In this document: piece after piece, positions 1 through 12,264 of the stretch
Layout: the number at the start of each line of letters is the position of its first letter
How positions within the stretch are numbered: position 1 is the stretch's first letter
Assembly: GCA_932521025.1 (NCBI GenBank)
Contig: OW051470.1
Location: forward strand, 8,790,501-8,854,500
DNA: 64,000 nucleotides
Direction of reading: 5' to 3'
From: Oscheius onirici
Taxonomy: Eukaryota; Nematoda; Chromadorea; Rhabditida; Rhabditidae
Made by a program: the position numbers and the translations under genes
Notes under the pieces: model-generated
Told to the model about the DNA's origin: nothing
Seen by the model: only the letters and a program-made list of their open reading frames with translations
The model's database searches: none

Positions 1-11
1 TTTTTTTTCAG

Positions 12-3000
12 GAATGGGCAGAGAGGTGGAAAATCTGATCAAGGAGAATACGGAACTGCTGGACATGAAGAATGCTCTGAATATTGTCAAGAACGATCTG
101 ATTGCCAGGGTTGATGAACTGTGCAGGTGAGAGACAGAGAGAAGAGGGACAGTAAACTGAACATTTTCCAGTGAGAACGACATTCTCCGCGAAGAGATCC
201 GCAGTCTGGAAATGGTCCGAATCAAGATGCAGGAGAATCAGGAAAGAACAGAGGAAGAATTGAAGAGTGTCAAGGCAAAACTTGCCGAAAAAGAGGCCGA
301 AGCTGATGAGGAAGATGTCCCACTGGCTCAGAGAAAGAGATTCACACGCTCCGAAATGCAGAGAGTCTTGATCGATAGAAATACTTACAAAGTGGGTTAC
401 GGTATCTGTGGCCGTCACTGTTGGATTTTAGGAAAAGCTAATGGAGCTGGAAGAGTCTCTGAAGTGGACAGAGATGCAGAGAGCCAGAAAACTACAGCAA
501 CAGCAGCAGCCTCAACAGAAGAAGGGCGGTATTTGGGATTTGTGAGTTTTTCTTTAGAATGACTGGGACAGGGACAGGGACAGTACATGTCATTTTTCAG
601 CTTCTCCGGTCTCTTTGGCGAGTCTCTGTCTCCAACGAATCAACGTCGTGCCACATCCAGAGCAGATTCACGTGGCAAGATGACCAGAAGCATGGAGTAC
701 ATCGACCCAGACACGTCAGTCGCCTCCTAGTTCCTTTTTTGAGAGCTTTTTAAAAACTTGCCATATTTTTTTGAAAGAAAGGCAAATGCGGGTCTTTTAT
801 AAACCTTCTACATCTTTCCTGTGTTGTGTTGTGAGCCCGTGTCGTCTCTTTTTTATTTTGATTTTCCCGCAGATTCAGCCTTACTTCAATGATGAAGACT
901 TATCAGTCGGTAACCTATATCGGTTAATTTGCCAGTCTATACGTTAGAAGTTTTAGCAGGAATTTGAAGCGTGGTGTGCCTTCAAATAGTATATAAATTT
1001 CATACTGCGCACCAACTTGAAATCAAATCCCAATCCAATTCATGCTATGGTAGGTCACGGTACTCGTTTTTATGCTTCTTATTCTAAAAATTCTACTTGT
1101 TCACAAACTTAGGGATACCGTAGTCCTGTCTCTAATTTCAAACTTTTCCATTGCAAGTAGGTTAACTCAGCTTAAGATACCGTTACCATCCCGCTCATAT
1201 TTCATTTCCGAAATTTTGAAATCCAGGAAAAATATACTATTGGATAGTGAAAAATAGCAGAAAATTTTAGGATTTCCGAAAGACGAGCAGCTGAGAGAAG
1301 AGAGCAGTACAAGCTGGTCAGGGAGCATGTCAAGAGAGACGACAGTGGACGGATCGAGGTATTCTTTTTCTTACCTTTTTCCCACTTTTACACCTTTTCA
1401 AGGCCTACGGCTGGTCACTCCCAGCAGTCGAAGCTTCCACCAACTCTCCAATGGTCCCAGTCCCGGTCTGTTGTCGCCCCCTGCTGGACAATCAGCCAGC
1501 TTTGAAGGTTTGTTTTGACTTATGGCTCTAATGCATAAATTTTGCAGGTCTGGTGCTCGACGGGTGTGATTTTGAGGGGTGGAAGAGGGAAAGACGGGAA
1601 CTTTATCGTCGGAGATCCTATATATTTTTCTCCCGGAGCCAAGAAGGTCGGAAAGCAGGAAGGTCATGATCAGTTGGAGAATGAGATCTCGGTTAGTCTT
1701 ACTGTCTCTCTGTCTCTGTCCCTATGTCTCTCTGTCCCTCTGTTCCTATGTCCATCTGTCTCCCCGCCTCTCTGTCTCTGTGTCCCCAAACCCTTCAATT
1801 TCCAGAGAGCCCGTGCCCTAGACGCCAGAGAAAGCGAACTGCTCGAATGGGAATCCTCATCTCTCGTCTGGATTGGCAGTTCTAATCAGGGACAGAGTCT
1901 GGTAGCTGTTCTGGACGCCAACAATCCGAACAATGTCATCGAGACTTTCGATGCTTGCGACTCTCACCTTCTCTCAATGTGTGGAGTTCCGGGCGTCATG
2001 GAACAAGATCCCGTCCTGGATGAACACACAGCCAAAAAGTTCCTGATTGGAGGTGGAAAGGTCAAGGAGATTCCAGAGGGTGAGTCTCAGTATTTTTTCC
2101 TAATGAGAATCTAGGTATGGGAGATCCAGCCGACCTAGGAGCCTGTGAATGGGTCGAGCTCCGAAAAATGGAGGATTCTGAAGACGGAGTACCGACCTAC
2201 TGTTCCAATGACATGAAACCCAGTCCGAAGAGGAACAGAGACTGTGAGTTGACTATCCCTTTCCCTGTTCCTAATTGCATGTATTTTCCTAATGTTGTTT
2301 GGTTTCAGTCAGTGTCTCCGAAGCTGCCGCTACTAGCTCTACTGTCATTCCAGGTTCGTTCAGACGACTGTTTTTAGAAGGAGAGACAGTAGTCCAGACA
2401 AAAAACCTCCCATCATTTTAGCCAAGACACCCTTGCCTCGAGTAGACGAGGCCCAAGAGGCCTTAGAGCCGGTTCTGTTCAGTCAGCCGCTGATCCCGCT
2501 CGAAAAGATGAAAGGTCTTTCTCGTGTCTTTCTGTTGTGGTGGTGGTTGTCACACCCGTAGAATCTTGGCTAGCGCTGTAATTCTTCGCCTAATTTTCAG
2601 TTCTGGCACCTCAATTTCCTCCAGACAGTCTTTTAAATAATGACTTTCAGCAGCCGAACAGCCACCAGCTTCTGGAAAAGTCGGAAGAGCTGCCCTCCCT
2701 CCTCATATTCGAGATGCTATGAGCAAGTACGATGAGGTCAGCGGACAGATGACTAGCGCCTTGCCGACTGTCTGGATGGGAAGTCAGAACCAGTACATTT
2801 ATATCCATTCGGCGGTAACGGCTTGGAAACAGTGCTTGAGGAGGATAAAAATGGCTGATGCTGTTCTGAGTATAACGTGAGTTCAACATTTTTATTAGCT
2901 GCGTCATTTTCGGGTCAAAGAAATACAGTTTTATTGCTTAAAATGCTATGTAAAGTTGCTAATTTCAACCTGTTTAGAGCTGTTCATCACTAAGCTTAAT

Positions 3001-4957
3001 AATGCCGTTTTCCAACCGGCGAGCAAACGTACAACTCTGTGTTCATCTACAGTAAAGCCCGCCGCTTAAAATTCTAACTTGTACTAATGATGTTCTTTGC
3101 TTTGGAAAAGTATTTAATCATTTGTGTCAAATCGAGAGCTTCAAAATGAGCTCAAACATGCCCAGAATCTGTGCTTTCAGACACTACCGTGGTCGAGTCT
3201 TTGCCGCCCTGGCCAATGGAGCCATTGCCGTCTTCCACAGAGACAAAAACGGAGAATGGGCCGACATCGGCTACCACGTTATCCGAGTAGGAAAGGAGAC
3301 CTCTTCTGTCAGATCTCTCTGCGTCGTGGCTGGAAATATTTGGGCAGCTTACAAGAACTGTATTGTGGTTCTGGATGGAGAGTCACTTCAGATTGTGGTC
3401 AGTTGCACGACTGTTTCAGAAGAATTTGGTTTTCCAGAAAGTTTTCACTGCTCATCCAAGAAAAGACAGTCAAGTCAGAAATATGCAATGGCTTGGAGCT
3501 GGAGTCTGGATCAGTATTCGACTGGATTCTTCACTGAGGTGAGTTACTGTGAACTGTCCCTGTCTCTAACTCTAATCCTTCCAGACTCTTCCACGCCCAC
3601 ACCTTCGAACATCTCCAAGACGTAGACATTGAGCCCTATGTGACCAAAATGCTCGGAACATCCCGTCTAGACTTTTCCTACATGAGAACCACAGCTCTCC
3701 TGATCTCCAATAGACGTCTCTGGATCGGTACAGGAACCGGAGTCATAATCTCTGTTCCCCTGAACGAGAGTACAGTTCATTTGTTGCAGCGAAGTAGAGA
3801 GAAATTTTAGCTATCGAGCAGAAAATTGATACTAGCGACTCGAAGAAGAAGTCAGCCGGTCCGGGAGGTCTTGTCCGGGTTGTGGGCAAGACTGATGAAA
3901 AGTCAAAGACGACTGGAGGCTACATTCCTTACTGTAATCTAACGCAAGCACAACTATCTTTCCATGGCCATAAGGACAGTGTCAAGGTGAGAGTCAGGGA
4001 CAGGGACAGAATAGGATAGGGTAGCTAACCTTCTAGAAGTACAGTCGATTGTTCAATCGGACACAATTGAGAGTCCGGCCGGATTGAACAAAACTTGTCC
4101 AGACAAGTTGAGTCTCATTTAATTTTGACAAAGAATCCAAAAAATGAACTTTGCGAAGTTTTGCAGTCAGAAACTTCGAGTTATAGTCTGTTCAAAATGT
4201 AGAGAGCATTGTTTGAATTGGCTCGCGCTTTCTTCGTAAAACTTTTTTCAAATTAAATTGGCGGGAATTTAGCTGCGTAGCACCTTACAGCATGTAAATG
4301 TTGGATACTCAGCCAATGAAAAAGCGCGGGCCAATTCAAATGATGCTCTCTATTTTTTGAACAGACTATACTGAAGCAGAATGCAAGATGTACGTAACTG
4401 CGTACGTCTAAAACTACCGTGCCCTGAAAAATGCAGTACTAAGCATATTTTGGGCTTTCCGAGGCTAAATCTGATTTTTTACATGATGTTCTGCAAAGTT
4501 GTAGCCCTTGATCTGGTCTACAACTTTGTAGAACATCAAAAATCTGGAAAAATGAGTTTTTGGGACTCAAAATTGTTACAAGAACACATCCTCCGGAAGA
4601 ACTATACAGTTTTGCCCCAAGAAAATGAGACGATTTTAGGCTAGAAACTTCATGTTTCACTAAAAAAATGGGCTTGGAAGGTAGGAGAACAAAAAATAAT
4701 GTTTTCAGTTCTTCCTCTCGGTTCCGGGTGCTCCTTCCAGCGAAGAAGAGGCAGAACTACGCAAAATGCTAGTGATCTCAGGCGGTGACGGATACATTGA
4801 TTTCCGAATGGGTTCGTTTTAAACTTTATGCAAAAACCATATTTTAGGAGAAGAAAACGAGCCCGTACGACAGAAGGGTACGACAGGTGGAGCCCGAGAT
4901 CTCTCACAGCTAATAATTTGGGAAGTCGATGCCGATCTTCCGGTCGTTTCTAAATAG
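12..4957 (+). CDS. unc-16: UNC-16/JIP3-type kinesin-JNK scaffold, 3' part
   Basis: Multi-exon 3' portion of a JNK-interacting protein 3/4 homologue; the 5' end lies left of the window. The first exon (from 12, after a TTTTCAG acceptor) encodes the leucine-zipper coiled coil ([16 protein letters not shown], then [18 protein letters not shown]). The next exons give the RH2 domain, with [20 protein letters not shown] followed by KGGIWDFFSGLFG, a hallmark of JIP3/4. Later exons (about 1800-4950) give the C-terminal WD40-like propeller, for example [18 protein letters not shown] and [20 protein letters not shown]. It ends ...DLPVVSK with TAG at 4955-4957, and AATAAA follows near 5030. The family links kinesin-1, dynein and JNK-pathway kinases on axonal cargo and binds Rab GTPases through RH2. 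A TA-type MITE sits in an intron at 4194-4368. Family assignment is firm; exact exon borders are partly inferred. Confidence 0.93.
4194..4368. mobile_element. TA-target MITE, copy 1 (unc-16 intron)
   Basis: The ends are TAGTCTGTTCAAAATGTAGA and its complement TTTTTTGAACAGACTA, flanked by TA on both sides (4192-4193, 4369-4370). Sub-terminal arms (AATTGGCTCGCGCTTTCTTC / AAAAAGCGCGGGCCAATT) extend the hairpin. The interior contains TTAGCTGCGTAG and GGATACTCAGCC. It fits a Tc1/mariner-type non-autonomous element. Confidence 0.82.
4485..4537 (+). repeat. CAAAGTTGTAG-type hairpin, copy 1
   Basis: A 20-bp stem GATGTTCTGCAAAGTTGTAG pairs with CTACAACTTTGTAGAACATC around a 13-nt loop, with one mismatch. 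Similar hairpins occur at 33870, 34618 and 35191, and single arms at about 8787, 47191 and 56449. Confidence 0.7.
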
Positions 4958-5137
4958 CTTGCCTTCCATTCCCCCGAACCGTTTCTAGTCAACATTCGTC
5001 TCGTCTCAGCATTGTGATTGCTTTCACTGTAATAAACATCTTCGCACTTGGATCAAGGTTCTCTTGTGTGTTTTTCGCCAAGTGTTTTACTTGTCCTAAC
5101 GCATATTTTATCGTTTGACCAGTTTTAAGCAAGCAAA

Positions 5138-6080
5138 ATGGAAAACGCTGAAGAAAGACGAGGAGAAAAGTAAGAAAATGAAAATTATACGTTTGCTAAA
5201 TATTTGAGCTCCCGCGCAGGAGCAAAGACGTAAAATTGAGTACCGACATTTTCATCGCGACGAGCAATAAATAATTTCCAGTTCCTCTTCCTCTCATCTC
5301 GATCTCTTGCGAAAATTACAACATTTACACGTAGCCAGTAATGAACCCTAAAACATATGTCATAAACCGGAAAAGCACTAAAATGACGTGTAAACAATGC
5401 GTAAATGTGTGAATTACGATACCGCATGATTTTTAGCTTGTTTCTTACGTCTCGCCTTATTTCTCCTCTCAAAATAGCTTTTCAGAATGCTGCCTCGTGT
5501 CCAGCATTGCAAAAAGGCTCTGGAATTCTTCATCAAGTTCGGTCAGCCAATTTTTTAAACAAAACCCTTTGTTTTATAATCTACATTTTTGTGAGTCTAT
5601 TTTTCAACGATAAGCGAAAAAGCACTACCAAAAAGAGCAAAGATTAGCCATCGACGCAATGTGTCACGAGAGCATTTTTTTATGGCATGCAATGTCGTTG
5701 TGACGTAATATTGCATACAATACGCAAATCTGCGTTACTTCTATTACGCAAATTTTCGTCCGGTACGTAATATAGCGTCAAATCAAGTCACAGATTCCGT
5801 ACTACCGGAAAAAGCGCAAGAAATACAATTTTTTCTTCCAGACTCCGGCTCGAAGGCCTACCTCTCCTACGCCGAGCTGCCGAACAAGATTCTCGACTTT
5901 CAGCATACAGTAACCCCGCCGGAGCAGCAGGGAAAGGGAATCGCCAAGCTGCTGGTCAAAGAAGGATTGAAATATGCTGAGGAGAATGACTTCAAGGTCC
6001 AGCCGACCTGCTGGTACGTGGCCAAGTATTTCGACCAGTTTGCCGACGACGACGAGAAGAAGCTCAGGAGCAGCTTGTAA
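5138..6080 (+). CDS. NATD1-like GNAT N-acetyltransferase
   Basis: Three exons (5138-5169, 5486-5541, 5842-6080) join in frame to a 108-aa protein. It starts MENAEERRGEK, continues CKKALEFFIKF then DSGSKAYLSYAELPNKILD, and has the acetyl-CoA loop PPEQQGKGIAKLLV followed by VQPTCWYVAKYF. That is the layout of the small NATD1/YjdJ-type GNAT domain (FQHTVTP...GKGIA...PTCW...V), and the length suits the family. The substrate is unknown. The start lies 181 nt after the unc-16 stop on the same strand, with a possible trans-splice acceptor (TTTGACCAG) about 15 nt before the ATG, so the two may form an operon. The second-exon donor (G|GTCAGC) is weak, so that junction is the least certain part. The gene converges on ess-2, with stops only about 105 bp apart. 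Confidence 0.8.
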
Positions 6081-6185
6081 TTTTATACTGTACAATCTAT
6101 AAAAAACATTCCTTGCGTTTTAGATAAAGATTATATCCGCATTTTTATGACCCAGATAGAAAATAGACTGATAAATGAATAGAAA

Positions 6186-8426
6186 TTAGAAAAAGTCGCC
6201 GGCGGAGGGTCTCTTCTTCGGGTCGGACGATTCGGATGGTCTTGTCTGAAAAAAAAATGGTGCTCAAATTTTGGTAGAAAAGCTCGTTTTTCTCATGCGT
6301 TCCAAGTACTGTTTGCGTCGTAACCTTGTATCCTCGATTTTGGCCAACCCAGTTTGAGAAAATTTTCTAATTGACAATGGTACCTGTCAAACGGTTAAAA
6401 TCGGAGAAATTTCACCAATTGTTTAAAAAATCTCACCGGCATGAGATTGTCCGTAAGAGACGACAGTGACGGAGTCGATGAAGCAGTCGCAGTCGGCGTT
6501 TTTGGCACCCTCTTGATCATCGAAGAAATTGGCGTCTTTGACGACGACGAGCCGCCCGTTCCCGGTGTTTTGATTCTAAAATCGTCATTTTTAATCGAAT
6601 TTTCTATTTGCAACATCTAGAAGCATGAAAAAAACTTACCCTCTCGTCGACGGCGTATTCGGCGTGGCGAAGCTCTTTCCCGTACTCAATCGAATGCCCA
6701 ATTTGTTCGTGACGAGTCGACGGGCTGCCGGAGACAGAAGCGAGACCTTTTCCGTCGATCTAGAGGATCCAAATGTGGGCGTTTTGCTGAAAATTTACGA
6801 AATAAAAAATCGGAAAAATACTACTCACTGAGCACGTTCCGCTGCAGCTAGGGCCGTCTTTCGCTTGTTTCGGTACCGCTCGGCTATGGACTCGTGAATT
6901 CCTTGGGCAATTTGCTCGCGATATGGAACTTCAGGGATCTTGAAAGTCGGAGCGCCTTCCATCAGATCCACGCTGTCCGGAGCATCCAGTCGAAATGGCG
7001 TGCCGTCAATTGAACCCCATGTCATGAAGGGCGAATCTTCCACGCCTGAAATTTTGAGGTTTTGGCAGTTTTTTTTCATATTTCTTGGAATCACGCCGTT
7101 TGAGTGCTATTTTGGCCCTCGTTCATCACAAAGACACAAACCTGGAGCCGGACTGGGCGTAACCAAAACTCCCAGTGATTTCGAATTGTAGCCGGCTTCC
7201 TGTCCCAAAATGTCGACTCTTCCGACATTGTTGGCAGCCTGGTACATGGCCGCTCGAGCCATTACGGACCCGCTCGGTTTGTTCTTGACATCTTGGGGAA
7301 ATCTCGTGCCCGACTTGTTTATTTCCTTCTGATTTTTCAGAACTAGCTCGGCTTTTTCCTCGTCGGTTAGAGCAGCGCCGTCCGGATTGAAAAGTACCGT
7401 ACTCCGGACTTTGTAGCTCCAGTTGTCAAGAGCAACTGGGCGATCGTCTTCGCTGAAAAAATGTTATATTGTTGCCAAGTCTCAAAAATCTGCCTACCTG
7501 TAACGAAGAGCCAGCTGGACGTCGGCACTGGCAGCAATTGCATGGCGGACAATTTTCTCCTTGTTGTGCAGTTCGGCAGCCTCGTAGAGCCAGGCATTCT
7601 TGGCCTTTTCACGCTTCTCAGCCAAGGCGCTGAGCTCCTCAAAGCTGGCGTTGTCTTCCGACGTGAACTTGTTCAAATATTCTGGGAAAAATGGTTTAAA
7701 AAATAGAACAAACGGCTTACTATCTATAGTCATCGCATCGATGGGCTTTTTCTTCTTTTTGTGGTCCTCGTTGTCGCCTTCCTCGTTTGCAAATGGCAGG
7801 GGAGACGGGTCGTTCTTGCGGCTGGGACCAGAAACAGAGGGATCGAACTCGTCCGGAGAGTCATTTCCGTTTGGAGATTTCTTTCCGTGTGTTGGACTGG
7901 TTCTGAAAGAAAGGCAATGAAAATTTACTTTGATCGGCCAAAATAACAGAATATTCGTTTTAGACATTGTTCCAGACATACTTTCAGTCGTTTTTGACAC
8001 TTTTTCTAAGCTTGGGTGTAAAATAAAAATAGAAACGCGAAAAGAATAGGAAAATGAACGAAAATAAGCCACTTTGAGCACATACCTTCTATCCGTGGTC
8101 GTAGTCTTGTATCGGACCTGTAGTTCTCGCATTTTAGCAACATCGTTGCGTTCCTTCGCGTCCATATACTCAGCCTGAGCCTTTAGCTTCGGCAATTCCG
8201 GAAAGTAGTCTTTGACTATGATCTTCTCCAAATTGTGCAGATACTGCTCCTCGGGAAGGACTGTCCTCACTTCTCTCTCCGTTTGCAACGTCTTCGGCGC
8301 GAGTTTGACCACCTAAAATGACTTTTCTGGTGAAAAATATAAAAGAATACAAACCTTTCCATGATTAACAGACTTTGGCACAACAGCCAGCTTCGATCTT
8401 CGCTCGACCTCGTCAAATGAAGCCAT
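6186..8426 (-). CDS. ess-2: ESS-2/DGCR14 nuclear spliceosome-associated protein
   Basis: About nine exons on the minus strand, from ATG at 8426 (MASFDEVERRSKLAVVPKSV) to TAA at 6186. Diagnostic blocks of the ES2/DGCR14 family are present in order: VLPEEQYLHNLEKIIVKDYF, then FPELPKLKAQAEYMDA, SFEELSALAEKREKAKNAWL, GVLVTPSPAPG, and DSPFMTWGSIDGTPFRLD with FKIPEVPYREQIA. A lysine-rich stretch (KKKKKP) and a Ser/Thr/Pro-rich tail follow. ES2 proteins are nuclear and co-purify with late spliceosomes; in C. elegans ess-2 affects splice-site choice. lasp-1 lies upstream on the same strand, with about 460 bp between its stop and this start. In C. elegans both genes were, from memory, on cosmid F42H10, so the neighbourhood looks conserved. 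The product is recognised with confidence. Confidence 0.92.
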
Positions 8427-8887
8427 TTCTGGTCCTGCAGCATGTGAAAAAGAGAAATTTAGTTGTGAAACGAGTTTGAAGACATGCAAACGGTGTTAGA
8501 AGCCAATAATGTAGGGGAAACAACGAGAAAAATAGTAAATAAATTTATTAAAGGCACCAAATGTCAGAACCGAATCTGTGTATGGAAAATATGAGATTTC
8601 ACGAGTTTCGAATACGAGGGGGGAGAGCATTTTCGAATTGACGGGAGGGGTAAATATTATGTAGTTTTTTTGGCAAATTCTAAAAACTTTTGGCACTGAA
8701 AATATACAGAAAAAAATGAGAAGAGTAGGGAAAGTGCGCTATAGAATAGATGAGCACCCAGAGAGAATTAAAGTTTGGGTCTTGTTTTACAAAGTTGTAG
8801 AACAGGAAACAGAAATTTTTTAGGAACAAAGTGTGACTATTTGAGAGGAATAAAGCGACTGGCAAAAAAAAGAAAAAATCAGCGTTA

Positions 8888-10960
8888 TCAGTTGATTCTG
8901 TGGAGACCTGTCGGGAGCTTGTGTGATTGGACGTAATTCGCGGGCAGCATTCCCCATTGCAATGTTCGCTGCACTGTCCCTGTCATCCAGCCGTCGTCGA
9001 CCTAAATGAGGTTTGTTTTCTTTAGGAGCACAAATAAAACCGATTATTTACAACTACTGTGTCAAACAAAGGTGTTCTCAATACTCAAAATAAAGCTCAC
9101 CTTTTCGCAGTTAACAATTACATCGCCCTCCAAAAACGAGACCTGCAATTACCGTTTACTGTCACATACAATTCCAATTTTTACCTCATCTTTATCGGCC
9201 GCATTGTAGTCGTAAATGGCTTTCACGGCGAATCCAGCCGCTCCTTTTGGGCTTTTGGCAGACGGTGCGGCACCTCCATTTAATTTCGCTGACAATTCTT
9301 CTGTAAAATCCACACAGTACCGAGGCTGGTCATCTAAAACACACACTCGACATGCAACAGGCTGCCATTTTTATTTTTTAGGACACAAAGCTTCACAACG
9401 CAACAGAACTCACTTTTTTCACTTGGGGGAGCATGTGCGATAGTTCCCCAATTTCCATTCAAGGGATCGTAGTCGGCAATACTGCCAACAGCTCGCTGGG
9501 GTTGCGCGGCAACTGAAAAGTTGTTTGTTCATAAAAAAAACCAGAAGGACACAGTTTGCATGTTACAACTGAGAAGAAGCATAGTAAAAACCTTTGTTTT
9601 TGTCTGATGAATAGATGAGAGTGCTCTGTTGTTGCAGGGAGCTGGAGAAGGTTGGTGATGGCGCCGCCGCTGCAGGTTCTGCTGGACAGACGAGACGGCT
9701 GAGTTCTGAAAAAAAGAGAACACTGCACGAAAATTAGCAAGAAAAATGGATGTTAGCATTATTGATAAATAAAACTTAGGGTATACTGAAAACATTTCGT
9801 GCCGATTACGTTTCTCAAAGATACACTACGTTTATTGTTTTACAGTAGATCACAGCGAGTTTGAGCAAAAATGAGAAAAAAAAACAAAAAAAGAATGAAG
9901 GCGTAAGACAGAAAATTGAGGTTCCTTCAAAGGGAAGAGGACAGCTTTTATGGCGGAAAGTGAATCATTCTATCGCCGCAAGAAACGGTCATCTGCCTAT
10001 TCCATTTGAACAAAACTAACTCTCTTCCCTCATTCTCTCTAGAACAAAATAGTAAAACTTTCTAAACTATCGTGGCGGATAATAAATAACTGTTACTGGT
10101 ATTTTCATTTCGTCCAACTCGTCGTAGTAAGATTTCTTACCTGCTCCGTCAGTTTCAACGTTCTGTGGTCTGACTTCTTCCTGTTTCTTCCGTCTATCGA
10201 GTTCACCCGTGTAGGTCAGTTGTGATTGAACCTGGGTAAATTTTTACATCGACAAATAATAGACATACGGAAGTGTTTTTCATGTGACGAGTTACTTCTG
10301 GGTCGTCAGCAATCTCGATTTTTGTTCCTTTCATTTTTTCGTAGTCAGCATGATATTGGACCTGGAAAAAGTTCTGGCTCACGGTTAATGTACAGAAACA
10401 ATTTTTCAGTAATAACGAACTTTGAAAAAAAAAATCGTTCAAGTGTGTTATTGTTCTTTCATTCCTCTGTCAAGTTAAAAATAGCCCGCAGGTTCTAAAT
10501 CCATTGGCTCTCTCTGGATCAATGTGCTCAATTTCGCGGAACAGTCAGTGTAAAGTGGGGCCCGTTGAGTCACTATTGACCACCACAGCGCAATTTCCGA
10601 TTGGCACCAAAAGAAATCTTGAGAAATTTGAACCGGTTTTCTCAATGGGGGATTGACTTACCTGGCTCTGAAGTTTGGTATTGTCAGCGATTCGACGCAT
10701 TTCTGGCGTGTCAGCGACCACAGACGCTACAGTCTTGGGGTAATGTCTGAAATCGAGCCGATTTCTCAAGAAATTAGCCTAAATTACGGCTCGCAGTAGG
10801 GCATTTTATTGTAGCCTCTATAGTTTTTCATATTGAGCGTCATTCCACAGACGGTACACTTGAAGCATTGCTTGTGCCAGACCTTGTCCAGACATTTTAG
10901 CTCCTCAATAGGATAGACGGATTTGCCGCATTCTTCTCTGGCGCACCTTTTTGCGCTCAT
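8888..10960 (-). CDS. lasp-1: LASP-1-type LIM, nebulin-repeat and SH3 protein
   Basis: Minus-strand gene from ATG at 10960 to TGA at 8888, about eight exons. Order of parts: an N-terminal LIM domain ([44 protein letters not shown]); two nebulin repeats ([40 protein letters not shown]); a linker with an alanine/proline-rich exon; and a C-terminal SH3 domain ([38 protein letters not shown]). LIM-nebulin-SH3 is the exact architecture of LASP1, which binds F-actin at adhesion and muscle attachment sites. A TTTTCAG acceptor lies 2 nt before the ATG, so a 5' UTR intron or a spliced leader is likely. It is transcribed away from cdk-12, across a 1.3-kb shared upstream region. Confidence 0.93.
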
Positions 10961-12264
10961 TCCTGAAAAACGTCTGTGTGAAAAGGAGCGAAATACAAAT
11001 AGAGAGGACATAAGAGGATCAATTGAGGTCTCGAATAGGGCTGTAAAAGGGATTACGTGACGACGGCACTCACAGCGCGAAAAAACAAACACTCTCGGAG
11101 CGTTTTGGACGTAATTTAGAGCTTAGGACACGCACTAATTAGCAATCGGAGCAAAAAAAACGGCCGAATTCGAGCTCGAAAAAGGAAGTAGCCGACTGCT
11201 CAAGAATGCATAAGCGGGCCTCCAGCTCGCCCCGATCCATAACTTTGTAGCTAAAAAGCTAGAAAATACATTATCGGTTATAATGATAATAGTTAGGAGA
11301 AAAGACTATGCGAGTAGGTGCTAGAAATCGAAAGGAACCGTCCGCGCAAGAGTGGGGGCGGGGCTGGGAGAGGGTGGTGCAGTGAGAGAGACGGGAACGG
11401 GGATTGTGTGATACTGCGCAACAGCTGACCATTCCTGAACAATTGCTTGGGAAATCGGTGCGGTAATCAAGTAGTGCAGATGACCTTTCGCAAATGCCTC
11501 TACTTGTAAAAGGTCTCGCGAGCCACGACTGAAAGGGAAAAACCCATAAAAGTACTGAAAGAAGTTCTCTCTTGAAAAGCCGCAAAGTTGTCAGAAAAAA
11601 GTGAGCAACAAGTTTGGTGACAAACAAGTACAAGAAGTAAGTTTCCTTCGTATTTTTCTTCGCGAAATCCGTTTGTTTCTTTCTCCATAGTTGCAAAGCA
11701 CAAAAACGAGCATAAAACAAATGAAAAATACGATGAAATTAGCTCGAATCCCTCTTTTCCAAGAAAACCCAATTTGAACTCCAAAAAAGCTGCCATTCAC
11801 GACAACTGCGTCATTGCAAGAGTTGGCGCGGGCGCCAATTTGATGACGCATTTCTGGTGCTGCTCGCTGCCATTTCGCCAGTTTTTCTTCTCAAACATAG
11901 TTTTTACGTCGAAAATTGAGTTTCGAAAATGTAAAAATAGCAAGAATCCAGGAAAATAGGGGGAAAAGGATTAGAACATGGAAAAAGTAGGTATTTGATA
12001 AGCACAGGTAAGAAAAATTGGTATTCTTTGAATTTCTCACGATCATTTGTTTCCTTTTTTGCGAAGTCCTTTTTACTACAAAGGCACAGCGTCGTAAAAG
12101 CTAAAATTGGCTGAAATCAGGAAAAATGAGCCTGAAATATCGCTAGTAGCTCTACACATGGTTGTTTTGAAGAGAATGAGTAAAATCGACTTTCTCACTT
12201 GTTTTTCCCCGTTTTCCCCCTCTTTATTCATTTCCTCTCAATATATCACATTTTTTCAGTCTCG
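10961..12264. promoter_or_regulatory. Divergent upstream region of lasp-1 and cdk-12
   Basis: No convincing gene is seen in these 1.3 kb between two divergently transcribed genes. It presumably holds both promoters. A striking 44-bp imperfect palindrome lies at 11807-11850. The outer arms TGCGTCAT/ATGACGCA resemble ATF/CREB-family half sites, and the inner arms TTGGCGC/GCGCCAA resemble E2F sites. AT-rich tracts and short polypyrimidine runs fill the rest. Confidence 0.5.
11807..11850. promoter_or_regulatory. Nested palindrome with E2F-like and ATF-like half sites
   Basis: TGCGTCAT at 11807 mirrors ATGACGCA ending at 11850. Inside, TTGGCGC mirrors GCGCCAA around a central G pair. The composition and position between two divergent genes suggest a transcription-factor platform. 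The function is inferred only. Confidence 0.4.

Noticed and set aside
1680-1795. Ser/Leu-rich frame in a CTGTCTCTCTG tract
   Set aside because: Intronic pyrimidine repeat between two in-phase unc-16 exons.
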